Of a stretch of DNA of 64,000 nt, positions 13,359-22,700 are shown piece by piece. A model generated the notes under the pieces. That model saw only the letters and a list, made by a program, of their open reading frames with translations, was not told where the DNA came from and did not search any database. The position numbers and the translations under genes were made by a program. Position 1 is the first letter of the stretch. Every line of letters begins with the position of its first letter. The stretch spans positions 20,393 through 84,392 of the forward strand of contig CALRKB020000015.1 of the NCBI GenBank assembly GCA_943367755.1, read 5' to 3'. The stretch comes from PCC-6802 sp943367755 (GTDB lineage: Bacteria; Cyanobacteriota; Cyanobacteriia; Pseudanabaenales; Pseudanabaenaceae).

Positions 13359-16300
13359 ATGTTTGATAAGATCCTGATTGCTAATCGAGGTGAAATTGCC
13401 TGTCGCATAATTCGCACGCTCGATCGCATGGGAATTGCCTCCGTTGCAGTCTATTCTGAAGCTGATGCCCATGCCAAACATGTGGCGATCGCCACTGAAT
13501 CGGTTTGTATCGGCCCCGCAGCCGTCGCAGAAAGCTATCTGAGATCTGATCGCATCCTGGAGGTGGCAAGGGCTACAGGCGCTCAGGCAATTCATCCCGG
13601 CTATGGTTTTCTGAGCGAGAATGCAGAGTTCGCGGAAACCTGCGAGCGAGACGGCATCGTCTTTATTGGGCCAACACCAGAGCAGATGCGGCAATTTGGC
13701 TTAAAGCATACTGCCCGTGCCTTAGCAGAGCAGCATCAGATCGCGTTCGTACCTGGAACGGGGCTATTAGATAGATGGGAAGATGCGCAAACAGAAGCCG
13801 AAGCGATCGGTTATCCGGTGATGCTGAAAAGCACGGCAGGCGGTGGTGGTATTGGCATGCAGGTTTGTTTTAGCCCTGCCGAATTAGCGGCGGGATTTGC
13901 CAAAGTTCAGCATCTGAGTCAAAACAACTTCAAACAGAGTGGTATTTTCCTAGAGAAATACATTCAAACTGCCCGCCATATCGAAGTGCAAATCTTTGGT
14001 GATGGCAACGGTCATGCGATCGCCCTCGGCGAGCGTGACTGTTCGACGCAGCGCCGCAATCAAAAAGTGATTGAAGAAACACCTGCACCCGGAATTAGTG
14101 ATGCCAGTAAGCAGACTCTATACGATGCCGCTGTGCGTCTAGCTCGGGCAGTCAATTATCGCTCCGCCGGAACCGTCGAATTTATTTTCGATGTCGAAGC
14201 GCAAACTTTCTACTTTCTCGAAGTTAATACTCGCTTACAGGTGGAACACGGTGTCACGGAAGCAGTGAATGGCATCGATCTGGTTGAGTGGATGGTGAAG
14301 CTAGGATCTGGAGATTTATTCGATCTGAGTGACTACCAGCATCAGCCGCAAGGACATGCGATTCAAGTGCGGATTTATGCCGAGGATGCCAACAAGAATT
14401 TCCAGCCAAGTTCAGGCGTCCTAAGTTTAGTCGAATTTCCCAATACAATTCGCTGCGATCGCTGGATCGAAACCGGCACTGAAGTCACCCCATTTTACGA
14501 TCCGTTGCTAGCAAAGGTAATTGTGCATGGGGAAACCCGTGAAATCGCGATCGCGCAGCTCAAGGCCGCACTGCACGCGACGGAAATTGCTGGGATTGAA
14601 ACCAACCTGGACTACCTGCGCCAGGTTCTCGATGCTCCCAACTTCCCGCAAGCAAATCTAAGTACGCAGTTCTTAAACACATTCCAGTATCAGCCGCAGA
14701 CAATTGATGTTTTGGAAGGCGGTACTTTTACTACGATTCAAGACGATCCGGGGCGGGTTGGCTACTGGGATATTGGCGTGCCGCCATCAGGCCCAATGGA
14801 TTGCCTATCATTCCGCCTTGCCAACCGCATCCTCGGTAATCCAGCCTCCGCATCTGGTTTGGAATGTACGGTGATGGGGCCAACCCTGCGCTTCAATACC
14901 GACACGATGATTTGCCTGACTGGCGCGGAGATGAAAGCCACCCTCGATGGTCAGCCCATTCCCTTTTGGACTGCCGTGAGCGTCAGCGCTGGCAGCACAC
15001 TCAAGCTCAAAACCATCCAGGGATGCGGTTACCGTACTTATCTAGCTGTCAGGCACGGGTTTGATGTGCCAAGTTATCTGGGAAGCAAAGCCACATTTAC
15101 CTTAGGCAAGTTTGGCGGACACGCTGGACGCACACTACGCACAGGCGATGTATTACGACTAAATCAGAACTCGGATACCCAAAACCCTACACCTAAAACC
15201 CTACACCCCAATCTCATCCCCCAATACACCAACGCTTGGGAAATCGGTGTACTTTACGGTCCGCATGGGGCACCAGATTTCTTCACCGACGCTGACATTG
15301 AGATATTCTTCTCTACCCACTGGACGATCCATCACAACTCCGCCCGCACCGGTGTGCGATTGATTGGCCCCAAGCCCACATGGGCACGTTCCGATGGTGG
15401 CGAAGCGGGATTGCATCCATCAAATATTCACGATAATGCCTATGCGATCGGGGCGATCGACTTCACAGGCGACATGCCGATTATCCTCGGCCCCGACGGC
15501 CCCAGTCTCGGTGGTTTTGTCTGTCCCGCCGCGATTGTGCAATCGGAACTCTGGAAAATTGGCCAGCTCAAACCAGGCGACACAGTTCACTTCTATCGTC
15601 TGAGTGCAGAGTTAGCACTGCAGCGCGAGCTAGAACAGGATCGACAAATTGAAACCCTACAACTCTCCCTCTCTCCTCTTATCCCCACCTCCCCACCTCC
15701 CCACTCTCCCATCCTCCATCAAATCCCCCAGTCTGCCACACAGATTGCCGTCACCTACCGCCCCGCAGGTGATAAATACCTGCTTGTAGAGTACGGCCCC
15801 TTAGTATTGGATCTCAATCTGCGCTTCCGGGTACATGCGCTGATGGAATGGTTGAGAAGTAATCATCTACCCGGTATTTGGGATCTGACACCAGGCATCC
15901 GATCGCTACAAGTTCACTACGACAGTCGTGTTTTACCACTGTCCACCCTCCTCGATACGCTGGTGGCGGCAGAAAGCGAACTGCCTGATGTCGAAGACAT
16001 CGTAGTACCCACACGCATCGTCCACCTACCCCTATCATGGGACGACGAAGCCACCCAACTGGCAATTCAGAAATACATGCAGTCCGTTCGACCCGATGCG
16101 CCTTGGTGCCCCAGCAATATTGAGTTTATTCGCCGCATCAACGGCCTGGATAGCATCGAACAGGTCAAAGAGATTGTTTTTAATGCCAGCTACCTGGTGC
16201 TGGGTTTGGGCGACGTGTATCTGGGGGCACCCGTCGCCACGCCCCTCGATCCGCGCCATCGTTTAGTTACGACCAAATACAATCCCGCTCGTACCTGGAC

Positions 16301-16976
16301 TCCCGAAAATGCTGTGGGGATCGGTGGTGCTTACCTGTGCGTCTACGGCATGGAAGGGCCGGGCGGCTATCAGTTTGTGGGTCGCACGGTGCAAATGTGG
16401 AATCGATATAAACAAACAACGGAATTCCAGGCTGGTAAGCCCTGGCTGCTGCGATTCTTCGACCAGATTAAGTTCTATCCGGTATCTGGACAGGAATTAC
16501 TGCGCTTGCGGGAAGCCTTTATTGAAGGCAAAGTCCAACTGGATATTCGCCCAGAAACCTTTAGTCTCAAGCAGTATAACGATTTCCTGCGATCGCATGC
16601 TGACGAGATTACGGCTTTCAAAACCAAACAGCAAGCCGCCTTTACCGCCGAGCGAGATCGCTGGGCGGCGGCGGGAGAATTCGATCGCCCTACGGAAGCG
16701 ATCGATCCCCTATCGACCGAACGTGCTGAGGAAATTACCCTTCCGCCTGACACAGAGGCTGTCATAGCTCACGCTTCCGCGAATATCTGGCAGATTCTCG
16801 TGCAACCAGGCGATGTGGTGGCGGATGGCGATCGCCTGATCGTTCTAGAAGCCATGAAGATGGAAATAGCCGTGTTAGCCGATGAAGCAGGCACGATTGT
16901 TGAGGTGTTTTGCACACAGGGACAGACCGTCACAGCCGGACAAGTTCTCATGGCGATCGGACCTGCTGTGACTTAA
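13359..16976 (+). CDS. Guanidine carboxylase (urea-carboxylase family), biotin-dependent
   Basis: ATP- and bicarbonate-dependent carboxylation of guanidine (formerly annotated as urea). The 1205-residue domain order is: biotin carboxylase 1-440 (ILIANRGEIACRIIRT; ATP-grasp LKSTAGGGGIGM; EVNTRLQVEH), carboxyltransferase AHS2/KipA-like about 447-750 (QDDPGRVGYWDIGVPPSGPM), AHS1/KipI-like about 800-1040, and a C-terminal biotinyl domain with EAMKM, biotin-Lys K1167. I chose the ATG at 13359 because the protein then begins MFDKILIANRGEI; upstream in-frame codons overlap UAAP2. Two linkers contain low-complexity Pro/Thr-rich inserts (about residues 603-625 and 768-793). No allophanate hydrolase domain is fused or adjacent. 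Confidence 0.93.
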   Translation: MFDKILIANRGEIACRIIRTLDRMGIASVAVYSEADAHAKHVAIATESVCIGPAAVAESYLRSDRILEVARATGAQAIHPGYGFLSENAEFAETCERDGIVFIGPTPEQMRQFGLKHTARALAEQHQIAFVPGTGLLDRWEDAQTEAEAIGYPVMLKSTAGGGGIGMQVCFSPAELAAGFAKVQHLSQNNFKQSGIFLEKYIQTARHIEVQIFGDGNGHAIALGERDCSTQRRNQKVIEETPAPGISDASKQTLYDAAVRLARAVNYRSAGTVEFIFDVEAQTFYFLEVNTRLQVEHGVTEAVNGIDLVEWMVKLGSGDLFDLSDYQHQPQGHAIQVRIYAEDANKNFQPSSGVLSLVEFPNTIRCDRWIETGTEVTPFYDPLLAKVIVHGETREIAIAQLKAALHATEIAGIETNLDYLRQVLDAPNFPQANLSTQFLNTFQYQPQTIDVLEGGTFTTIQDDPGRVGYWDIGVPPSGPMDCLSFRLANRILGNPASASGLECTVMGPTLRFNTDTMICLTGAEMKATLDGQPIPFWTAVSVSAGSTLKLKTIQGCGYRTYLAVRHGFDVPSYLGSKATFTLGKFGGHAGRTLRTGDVLRLNQNSDTQNPTPKTLHPNLIPQYTNAWEIGVLYGPHGAPDFFTDADIEIFFSTHWTIHHNSARTGVRLIGPKPTWARSDGGEAGLHPSNIHDNAYAIGAIDFTGDMPIILGPDGPSLGGFVCPAAIVQSELWKIGQLKPGDTVHFYRLSAELALQRELEQDRQIETLQLSLSPLIPTSPPPHSPILHQIPQSATQIAVTYRPAGDKYLLVEYGPLVLDLNLRFRVHALMEWLRSNHLPGIWDLTPGIRSLQVHYDSRVLPLSTLLDTLVAAESELPDVEDIVVPTRIVHLPLSWDDEATQLAIQKYMQSVRPDAPWCPSNIEFIRRINGLDSIEQVKEIVFNASYLVLGLGDVYLGAPVATPLDPRHRLVTTKYNPARTWTPENAVGIGGAYLCVYGMEGPGGYQFVGRTVQMWNRYKQTTEFQAGKPWLLRFFDQIKFYPVSGQELLRLREAFIEGKVQLDIRPETFSLKQYNDFLRSHADEITAFKTKQQAAFTAERDRWAAAGEFDRPTEAIDPLSTERAEEITLPPDTEAVIAHASANIWQILVQPGDVVADGDRLIVLEAMKMEIAVLADEAGTIVEVFCTQGQTVTAGQVLMAIGPAVT

Positions 16977-16995
16977 ACTCCATTGAACAATTACC

Positions 16996-18090
16996 CTAGG
17001 CGCTAGTAAGGAATTCCATCACGTCACCCTCTTGGACAATATATTCCTTACCTTCGCTGCGCAGTAACCCCTTCTCTCTAGCCGCATTCATAGAACCAGC
17101 AGTCACCAGATCGTCAAAGGCTACCGTTTTAGCGCGAATAAAGGCTCGTTCGAAGTCTGAGTGAATTACGCCTGCGGCTTGCGGTGCGCTGAAACCCGCG
17201 TTAATTGTCCAGGCACGAGCTTCCTTTGGCCCAACCGTGAAATATGTGCGCAGACCCAGCAGATGATAGGTGGCACGGATCAAAGTTTTTAAACCGCCTT
17301 CACTTACACCTAAAGACTCCAAGAAATCCTTGCGCTCTGACTCCGGCAACTCAACTAGCTCTGATTCCACCTGTGCCGAAACCACGACTACTTCAGCATT
17401 TTCTGTCTGAGCCAGCGCCCTGACTTGCTCTACCCAAGCATTACCTGTTGCAAGATCGTCCTCGGAAACATTAGCGGCATAAATCGTCGGCTTAAGCGTC
17501 AGCAACTGTAAAAATGCGATCGCCTCTTTTTCCTCATCACTAAGTGCAACCAGACGGGCGGGCTTACCAAGATCGAGGGTTTCACGTACCTTCTCAAGGG
17601 CAGCCAGCTCCAGTTTGGCCTCAGCATCACCACCGCGTGCTCCCTTACGGCTGCGATCCAGGCGGCGATCGACTTGGGCTAGATCGGATAGTGCCAATTC
17701 TAGACTAATAATTTCTATATCCCGTAGCGGATCGATGGTTGCTTCGACATGGTGAATATCGGGATCGTCAAAACAGCGCACTACCTGCACGATTGCATCA
17801 CAGGTACGAATATTTGCCAAAAACTGGTTACCTAAACCTTCTCCCTTGCTTGCCCCTTTCACCAAACCGGCAATATCGACAAACTCGACACGGGTAGGTA
17901 CGATCTGTGCCGAACCCCCAACCCGCGCTAATACGTCCAAGCGCTCATCGGGAACCGTAACCGTACCGACGTTAGGCTCAATCGTACAAAAGGGAAAGTT
18001 GGCAGCCTCAGCTTTAGCATTGGCAACAAGGGCATTAAACAGAGTAGACTTACCCACATTTGGTAGGCCGACAATCCCAGCTTTGAGCAT
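16996..18090 (-). CDS. ychF: Redox-regulated ribosome-binding ATPase YchF
   Basis: An Obg-family P-loop protein that prefers ATP. G1 is GLPNVGKST (8-16), G3 is DIAGLVKGASKGEGLGN, and the C-terminal TGS domain (LRTYFTVGPKEARAWTINAG... EGDVMEFL) is complete. 364 aa is the standard length. It converges tail-to-tail with the guanidine carboxylase gene, 19 bp apart, so its position says nothing about guanidine metabolism. Confidence 0.97.
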   Translation of the reverse strand: MLKAGIVGLPNVGKSTLFNALVANAKAEAANFPFCTIEPNVGTVTVPDERLDVLARVGGSAQIVPTRVEFVDIAGLVKGASKGEGLGNQFLANIRTCDAIVQVVRCFDDPDIHHVEATIDPLRDIEIISLELALSDLAQVDRRLDRSRKGARGGDAEAKLELAALEKVRETLDLGKPARLVALSDEEKEAIAFLQLLTLKPTIYAANVSEDDLATGNAWVEQVRALAQTENAEVVVVSAQVESELVELPESERKDFLESLGVSEGGLKTLIRATYHLLGLRTYFTVGPKEARAWTINAGFSAPQAAGVIHSDFERAFIRAKTVAFDDLVTAGSMNAAREKGLLRSEGKEYIVQEGDVMEFLTSA

Positions 18091-18241
18091 TTTTATCCTA
18101 AAAACTTGCTATACTTCCGCTTTAATTGTGTCACATTCAAGGTTTTTAGTTATTGGTTACTAGTTCTCAGATAATAGTTCTCAGATAAACTGCTGTAAAA
18201 ACAAAATTCAATACTAAAAATCAGTTAAGGAGGGTTTACTC

Positions 18242-18610
18242 GTGAAGCAAATTAACTTTTTCGTAATATTCATCATCATCCTGGCTCTAGCCCTATTTAC
18301 ATTAGAAAACACTACCCCTGCTACGATCAACCTGTATCAGGGTTCAAAGATAGAGATCCCGATCGCCGTAGAACTAATTGTCGCCATGGGAATTGGCGCG
18401 GTCTTGGCCTGGATTTTTAGTGCCTGGGCAGGCATGCAAAATATGGTGGAATTTCACCAGAAAAATAGCCAAATCCAGAATTTGCAGGAGCAAGTATCCG
18501 AACTATCGGTGGAAATTGAAGATCGCAAGCGTTTAATGGCTGCATCGGCAATTGACGTCGAGGTAGAAGATAAAACTAAAGTAATAGAAGGATTTAAGTC
18601 TTCTAATTAA
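18242..18610 (+). CDS. LapA family (DUF1049) membrane protein
   Basis: 122 aa: two membrane helices (about 5-22 and 43-62) joined by a short loop containing ENTTPATINLYQGSKIEIP, followed by a cytoplasmic coiled coil (about 70-105, QNLQEQVSELSVEIEDRKRL). This is the DUF1049/LapA layout, associated elsewhere with lipopolysaccharide assembly; the cyanobacterial role is unknown. The start is GTG with AAGGAGG about 10 nt upstream. A hairpin (18623-18649) follows. Confidence 0.85.
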   Translation: MKQINFFVIFIIILALALFTLENTTPATINLYQGSKIEIPIAVELIVAMGIGAVLAWIFSAWAGMQNMVEFHQKNSQIQNLQEQVSELSVEIEDRKRLMAASAIDVEVEDKTKVIEGFKSSN

Positions 18611-18622
18611 CTTGTATTACAG

Positions 18623-18649
18623 CCCTCTCCCCAGTTTTGAGGGAGAGGG
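18623..18649 (+). terminator. Hairpin after the LapA-like gene
   Basis: CCCTCTCCC and GGGAGAGGG around a 9-nt loop, 12 bp after the stop codon. There is no long T-run, and the CCCTCTCCC/GGGAGAGGG pair is also a common cyanobacterial intergenic repeat. Confidence 0.45.
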
Positions 18650-18700
18650 ACAACCAAAACCACCATTCCAGCTATCAACTACTAGCTTTGGTAAAAACAA

Positions 18701-19477
18701 ATGAGGACGCTTTCGATCGCAGAGTCGGTTACTAAAGAAGCTATTGCCATGTTGATTGACCTGGCAGAGCAGGGCGAGATCGATCCCTGGGATGTCCAAG
18801 TAATTGATGTTGTAGATCGCTTTTTGGCCAAGTTATTCAATGACGATCGCCGCGATCTGTACGAGTCTGGTCATGCTTTGCTGTATGCATCTATGCTAAT
18901 TTTGCTCAAAGCTAATAGCCTGACACAATCCCAGATGGCCTTTGCTGAAGGGGAGGAACTGGAAAGTGAAGATGTGGAATTTTTGCAGTCAGAACTACCA
19001 CTCGAGCTACCCCATAACTTTGAAGGAAGGCTACAAAGGCGTCCGGTAGCTCTGCCACCGCAGCAAAGGCGGATTACTTTACAAGAATTGATCGCGCAGT
19101 TAGAGGCGATCGCCATCTTGGTAGACCAAAAATCTGAAAGAAGACTACGACCTCGTCAACCGAAGATGGCACGCCAAGCTGCCATGCGGGCGATCGCTAA
19201 GCTAGCGCACAAGGAAAATCTGTCTGAAATTATTATGGAACTAGATCGTTATTTTATGGAGAATCCCGATCTAGACATTGAAATTTCCGATCTAGCAAGT
19301 GTATTCGACGATCGGGTGGGGGTGTTTTGGGGCTTACTATTCCTATCATCTCAATCTAAGGTGGAACTATTTCAAGAAGAATTTTATGGCAAGATTCAGG
19401 TAGTACCGATCAAACAAGATCGAGAACCACATTTTAGCAGGGATACAATTGGTGTCCCTATACAAGAGGCTTCCTGA
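18701..19477 (+). CDS. scpA: Segregation and condensation protein A
   Basis: A kleisin subunit that links the two SMC heads with ScpB in the chromosome condensation complex. The N-terminal region (LIDLAEQGEIDPWDVQVIDVVDRFL) matches the ScpA signature that contacts the SMC neck, followed by SGHALLYASMLILLKANSL. The C-terminal winged helix (about 190-240, FDDRVGVFWGLLFLSSQSKVELFQEEFYG) binds the SMC cap. 258 aa is normal. scpB and smc are not in this window. Confidence 0.93.
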   Translation: MRTLSIAESVTKEAIAMLIDLAEQGEIDPWDVQVIDVVDRFLAKLFNDDRRDLYESGHALLYASMLILLKANSLTQSQMAFAEGEELESEDVEFLQSELPLELPHNFEGRLQRRPVALPPQQRRITLQELIAQLEAIAILVDQKSERRLRPRQPKMARQAAMRAIAKLAHKENLSEIIMELDRYFMENPDLDIEISDLASVFDDRVGVFWGLLFLSSQSKVELFQEEFYGKIQVVPIKQDREPHFSRDTIGVPIQEAS

Positions 19478-19498
19478 GTTTTGGCTCAATAACAAACT

Positions 19499-19942
19499 AT
19501 GAAAAATTGGATATACGCTTTATCAGCCGTCACGGGAATGGCTCTCAGCCTGTCGCTAAATGCACCAGCCTTTGCTCAACCTAAGCCAGGTGTTTATACG
19601 CCGACTCCCTTCTCGAAGGGCAAAGTTACGGATACGCTTTCAGATCGAGATATCCCGACGGGGCAAAAAGGTTTTGCTAAGGATTATTCTATAGAGGTAC
19701 AAGCGGGGGAGCGTTTAGAGATTTTTGCCTCCTCAGAATCATTTGATACGATAGTTAGTCTGTTGGGAAAAGATGGTGATGTAGTTGCAGAGAATGATGA
19801 TGGTGAATCCGAAGGAACAAATTCACTTCTGTTCTATCGCATCAAGAAACCAGGTCCTTACACGATTCGCGTCCAGTCATTTGGTGGTAGTAGTGGCGGT
19901 AAGTTTACGCTCACTGTGACCAGACTGAAGCCTGTAGAATAA
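19499..19942 (+). CDS. Secreted PPC-domain protein
   Basis: A signal peptide at 1-26 (ending NAPAFAQ) precedes a bacterial pre-peptidase C-terminal (PPC) type beta-sandwich: KDYSIEVQAGERLEIFASSESFDTIVSLLGKDG, NDDGESEGTNSLLFYRIKKPGPYTIRVQSF. It contains no peptidase; single-domain PPC proteins are frequent in cyanobacterial periplasm. The function is unknown. ruvC begins 2 bp after its stop codon, so the two share a transcript despite unrelated roles. Confidence 0.88.
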   Translation: MKNWIYALSAVTGMALSLSLNAPAFAQPKPGVYTPTPFSKGKVTDTLSDRDIPTGQKGFAKDYSIEVQAGERLEIFASSESFDTIVSLLGKDGDVVAENDDGESEGTNSLLFYRIKKPGPYTIRVQSFGGSSGGKFTLTVTRLKPVE

Positions 19943-19944
19943 GC

Positions 19945-20442
19945 ATGCGAATTTTGGGCATAGATCCTGGTATCGCGACTTTAGGTTATGGGGTAATTGA
20001 TGCCAGTCAGGGAAAAGTGCCCAAACTGGTGGATGTGGGAGTAATCAAAACACCACCAAAAACTCCCATGGGCGATCGCCTCAAAATTATCTATGAGGAT
20101 ATGCATACGGTATTGGAGCAATGGCAGCCGCAGGTGGTAGGGATGGAGAAGCTCTTCTTTTACCGCATGGGTAACTTGATTAGCGTGGCACAGGCTCGCG
20201 GCGTGATTCTGCTAACTCTTTCTCAACATCAAATTTTGCCAGAAGAATTTTCACCGCCGCAAATTAAACAATCGCTTACAGGTTATGGCAATGCCGATAA
20301 GTCTGATGTCCATACCGCCGTGATGCGCGAACTCGATTTAACATCTCCCATAAAACCAGATGATGCTAGTGATGCTCTGGCGATCGCGCTTACGTGCTGG
20401 ATGTTTAATCCTGGACGGCAGAATGTTAGTGTCGAGCAGTGA
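19945..20442 (+). CDS. ruvC: Crossover junction endodeoxyribonuclease RuvC
   Basis: Resolves Holliday junctions with RuvAB. The RNase H-like active site is visible: D7 in ILGIDPGIATLGYG, E68 in VGMEKLFF, and the acidic pair in KPDDASDALAIAL (139-147). 165 aa matches the family. It is tightly coupled to the preceding PPC gene (2-bp gap). Confidence 0.97.
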   Translation: MRILGIDPGIATLGYGVIDASQGKVPKLVDVGVIKTPPKTPMGDRLKIIYEDMHTVLEQWQPQVVGMEKLFFYRMGNLISVAQARGVILLTLSQHQILPEEFSPPQIKQSLTGYGNADKSDVHTAVMRELDLTSPIKPDDASDALAIALTCWMFNPGRQNVSVEQ

Positions 20443-21035
20443 TTTTGTCATACGATTGACTCTACTTAGATCGAGTTGCGGTTGCTCCGCTTACTTTTTG
20501 GCTTTTGGGGCTTATTCATGGTTTGTTACCAGTCTATTCAGTGCTATTGGAAGAGGCTACAAGTCGGCACTGGTTCCGCTGAGTGAGGAGGCATAAAGTC
20601 TTGATATTGCTATATTAGAGTCAATAGTCTGCCAACCCTGGACTTCAAAATGGTTAGTTCACAACTTTGTCCGAGTTCATTTCACAACCAAAGTTATACC
20701 GGCAGTGAAACTCGGGATTTTGGAAGTCGGGTTGTCATGGATGGAACTATTCTCAATTCGTTATGTCTTCTAATCCATATCGGGCAAAGCATTCAGCCTT
20801 ACCTATCCAACGGAACCAGTACCGCGATCGCCTTGGTAGGTGAAACGAATTCTAAGTTTTCCTCGAAAATTTTCTATACTGATTTTCATTTTTGGGCGAT
20901 ACCAATTTGATACCAATTTGCTCACCCAAACAACCCTTAACAGCCTATTTTTGTTGGCTTATTGACAGCAAAAATGACCTTCAAGAGTTCTTTGGAACTC
21001 CCAAAAGCCTTACCAGATAACGGTTCCCCAACCGA
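20443..21035. other. Intergenic region, no supported gene
   Basis: Short frames here have no recognisable family or convincing SD. A direct repeat ATACCAATTTG occurs twice in tandem near 20899-20920. The region ends at the 3' side of tRNA-Val. Confidence 0.4.
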
Positions 21036-21108
21036 TGGGCGCTGAGGGACTCGAACCCCCGACATTCTCGGTGTAAACGAGACGCTCTACCAACTGAGCT
21101 AAGCGCCC
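21036..21108 (-). tRNA. tRNA-Val(UAC)
   Basis: Acceptor GGGCGCT/AGCGCCC, D arm GCTCAGTTGGTAGAGC, anticodon stem TCTCG/CGAGA with loop TTTACAC (anticodon TAC), and T arm with TTCGAGT. It has all canonical features, discriminator A and no encoded CCA. It is a normal housekeeping tRNA, in contrast to several members of the array at 1-1173. Confidence 0.97.
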
Positions 21109-21531
21109 TAAATTATTGACTTTTAACATCATAGCAGATTTCTATTACTTTAAGCTACAACTCAAGATAAAATTCTTGTGCTTTTATTATCCTTGTGGAG
21201 CAGAACCCTTTTTGTCTCGCTTTAGATTGCTACCCATTTCGAGGGCAGGAAATCACTGCTTTGCTCAATACCATTTATTAATAATGCTTGGTAATACACG
21301 CATTAGGTGACGTAAAAATTATCCTCGTATATCAAGGGTTTTAGGCAGTCCTCAAGCTAAGATGCTTAGGATCTTTGGCGTATTTACGTCTTTTCAGCCT
21401 CTACGTCACATAAGCCGTAATACTCCGTAATACTTAAGTCTGAAAATGATGACAAATCACCTATGGTAATAATTATTAATAAGTATTAAGCTATCATTTA
21501 TTAATAATATCTAAAGTTTGGGAACTGCTAC
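21109..21531. promoter_or_regulatory. hemH upstream region with three TTATTAATAA palindromes
   Basis: This AT-rich region holds no supported gene. The self-complementary TTATTAATAA occurs at 21275-21284, 21473-21482 and 21498-21507, and the longer CATTTATTAATAAT is identical at 21272 and 21495. The two proximal copies lie 25-60 bp upstream of the hemH start and could be a regulator site; that use is inferred. Confidence 0.4.
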
Positions 21532-22545
21532 ATGAATAGCCGTGTTGGTGTTTTGCTATTAAATTTAGGAGGGCCAGATAAGCTAGAGGACGTTTACATG
21601 TTTCTCTACAATCTGTTTTCCGATCCAGATTTAATTCGCCTCCCTCTAAAATTTCTGCAAAAACCGATCGCTACACTGATTGCCGCCACACGCGCTCCCA
21701 TATCCCAACAGAACTATGCTCTCATTGGTGGCAAATCGCCCCTACGCGAGATTACAGAGGCACAGGCAGATGCGATCGCCCTGGCGCTGCAGCATCGCGG
21801 CCAACCCGCTAAAGTCTATGTGGGTATGCGCTACTGGAATCCCTACACAGAGGAAGCTTTAGCCCAAATTAAGCAAGATAATATTACTAAGCTCATAGTT
21901 TTGCCACTCTATCCCCAATTTTCGATCAGTACCAGCGGCTCCAGTTTCAAGCTGATTGATGCCCTCTGGCAAAATGACCCACAACTCCAGCAAATTGAGC
22001 GGTTCACGATTAACTCCTGGTATGACCGTCCCGGCTATATCAAAGCTATGAGTGAGGTGATTGAAGCGAAAATGCACGCCTTTGCGGAGCCGGATAAGGT
22101 ACATATATTTTTCAGCGCCCATGGCGTACCAAAAAAGTACGTGACGGAATATGGCGACCCCTATCAAATCGAAATTGAAAATTGTGTCGACTTGATCATG
22201 CGATCGCTGCGTCAACATTACAGCCGATTTAACGCCCATACACTGGCATACCAAAGCCGAGTTGGCCCCGTGGAGTGGTTGCAACCATACACCGAAGAAG
22301 CGATCGGCCAGTTGGCAAAACGCGGGGTCAATGACTTACTTGTCATTCCCATTAGCTTTATCTCTGAGCATATTGAAACTCTGCAAGAAATTGATATGGA
22401 GTATCGCGAAGTAGCCGAAGCGGCGGGTATTCATCACTTTGAACGCGTACCAGCACTGAACGTACATCCCACATTTATTGATGACCTGGCAGATATGGTT
22501 TTGGAGTCGTTAGGTAGTGTGGAATCGGCAGCAGTAGCGGTGTAA
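21532..22545 (+). CDS. hemH: Ferrochelatase without CAB domain
   Basis: Inserts ferrous iron into protoporphyrin IX, the last step to heme and on to bilins. GVLLLNLGGPDKLEDV at the N-terminus, the catalytic His in FFSAHGVP (H197) and ISFISEHIETLQEID are present. At 337 aa the protein stops just after the catalytic domain (RVPALNVHPTFIDDLADMVLESL); many cyanobacterial ferrochelatases continue with a linker and a Hlip-like CAB helix to about 385 aa. No CAB-like coding sequence follows the stop in any frame I checked. Confidence 0.95.
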   Translation: MNSRVGVLLLNLGGPDKLEDVYMFLYNLFSDPDLIRLPLKFLQKPIATLIAATRAPISQQNYALIGGKSPLREITEAQADAIALALQHRGQPAKVYVGMRYWNPYTEEALAQIKQDNITKLIVLPLYPQFSISTSGSSFKLIDALWQNDPQLQQIERFTINSWYDRPGYIKAMSEVIEAKMHAFAEPDKVHIFFSAHGVPKKYVTEYGDPYQIEIENCVDLIMRSLRQHYSRFNAHTLAYQSRVGPVEWLQPYTEEAIGQLAKRGVNDLLVIPISFISEHIETLQEIDMEYREVAEAAGIHHFERVPALNVHPTFIDDLADMVLESLGSVESAAVAV

Positions 22546-22641
22546 ATTGTTTGATTGAGTGCATGGGAACAAATGTTTGCGGAACTGCGACTTAATTACC
22601 AGCACATGTAGTTTTTCTCTGTGAACCTAGCAATCACAGTG

Positions 22642-22666
22642 GGCAGGTAATCAACCCTGCCTTTTT
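22642..22666 (+). terminator. Terminator of hemH
   Basis: GGCAGG-TAATCAAC-CCTGCC followed by TTTTT, about 100 bp after the hemH stop codon. Confidence 0.65.
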
Positions 22667-22700
22667 AATGGCTACTTGTATATGAAATGCTTTTAGCCTT

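Noticed and set aside
13287..13694. Minus-strand frame at the start of the guanidine carboxylase gene
   Set aside because: It is antisense to the biotin carboxylase motifs; no independent evidence.
20650..20910. An 86-codon frame in the gap after ruvC
   Set aside because: No family, no good Shine-Dalgarno motif, unusual composition with low-complexity Ser/Thr and no support from context.
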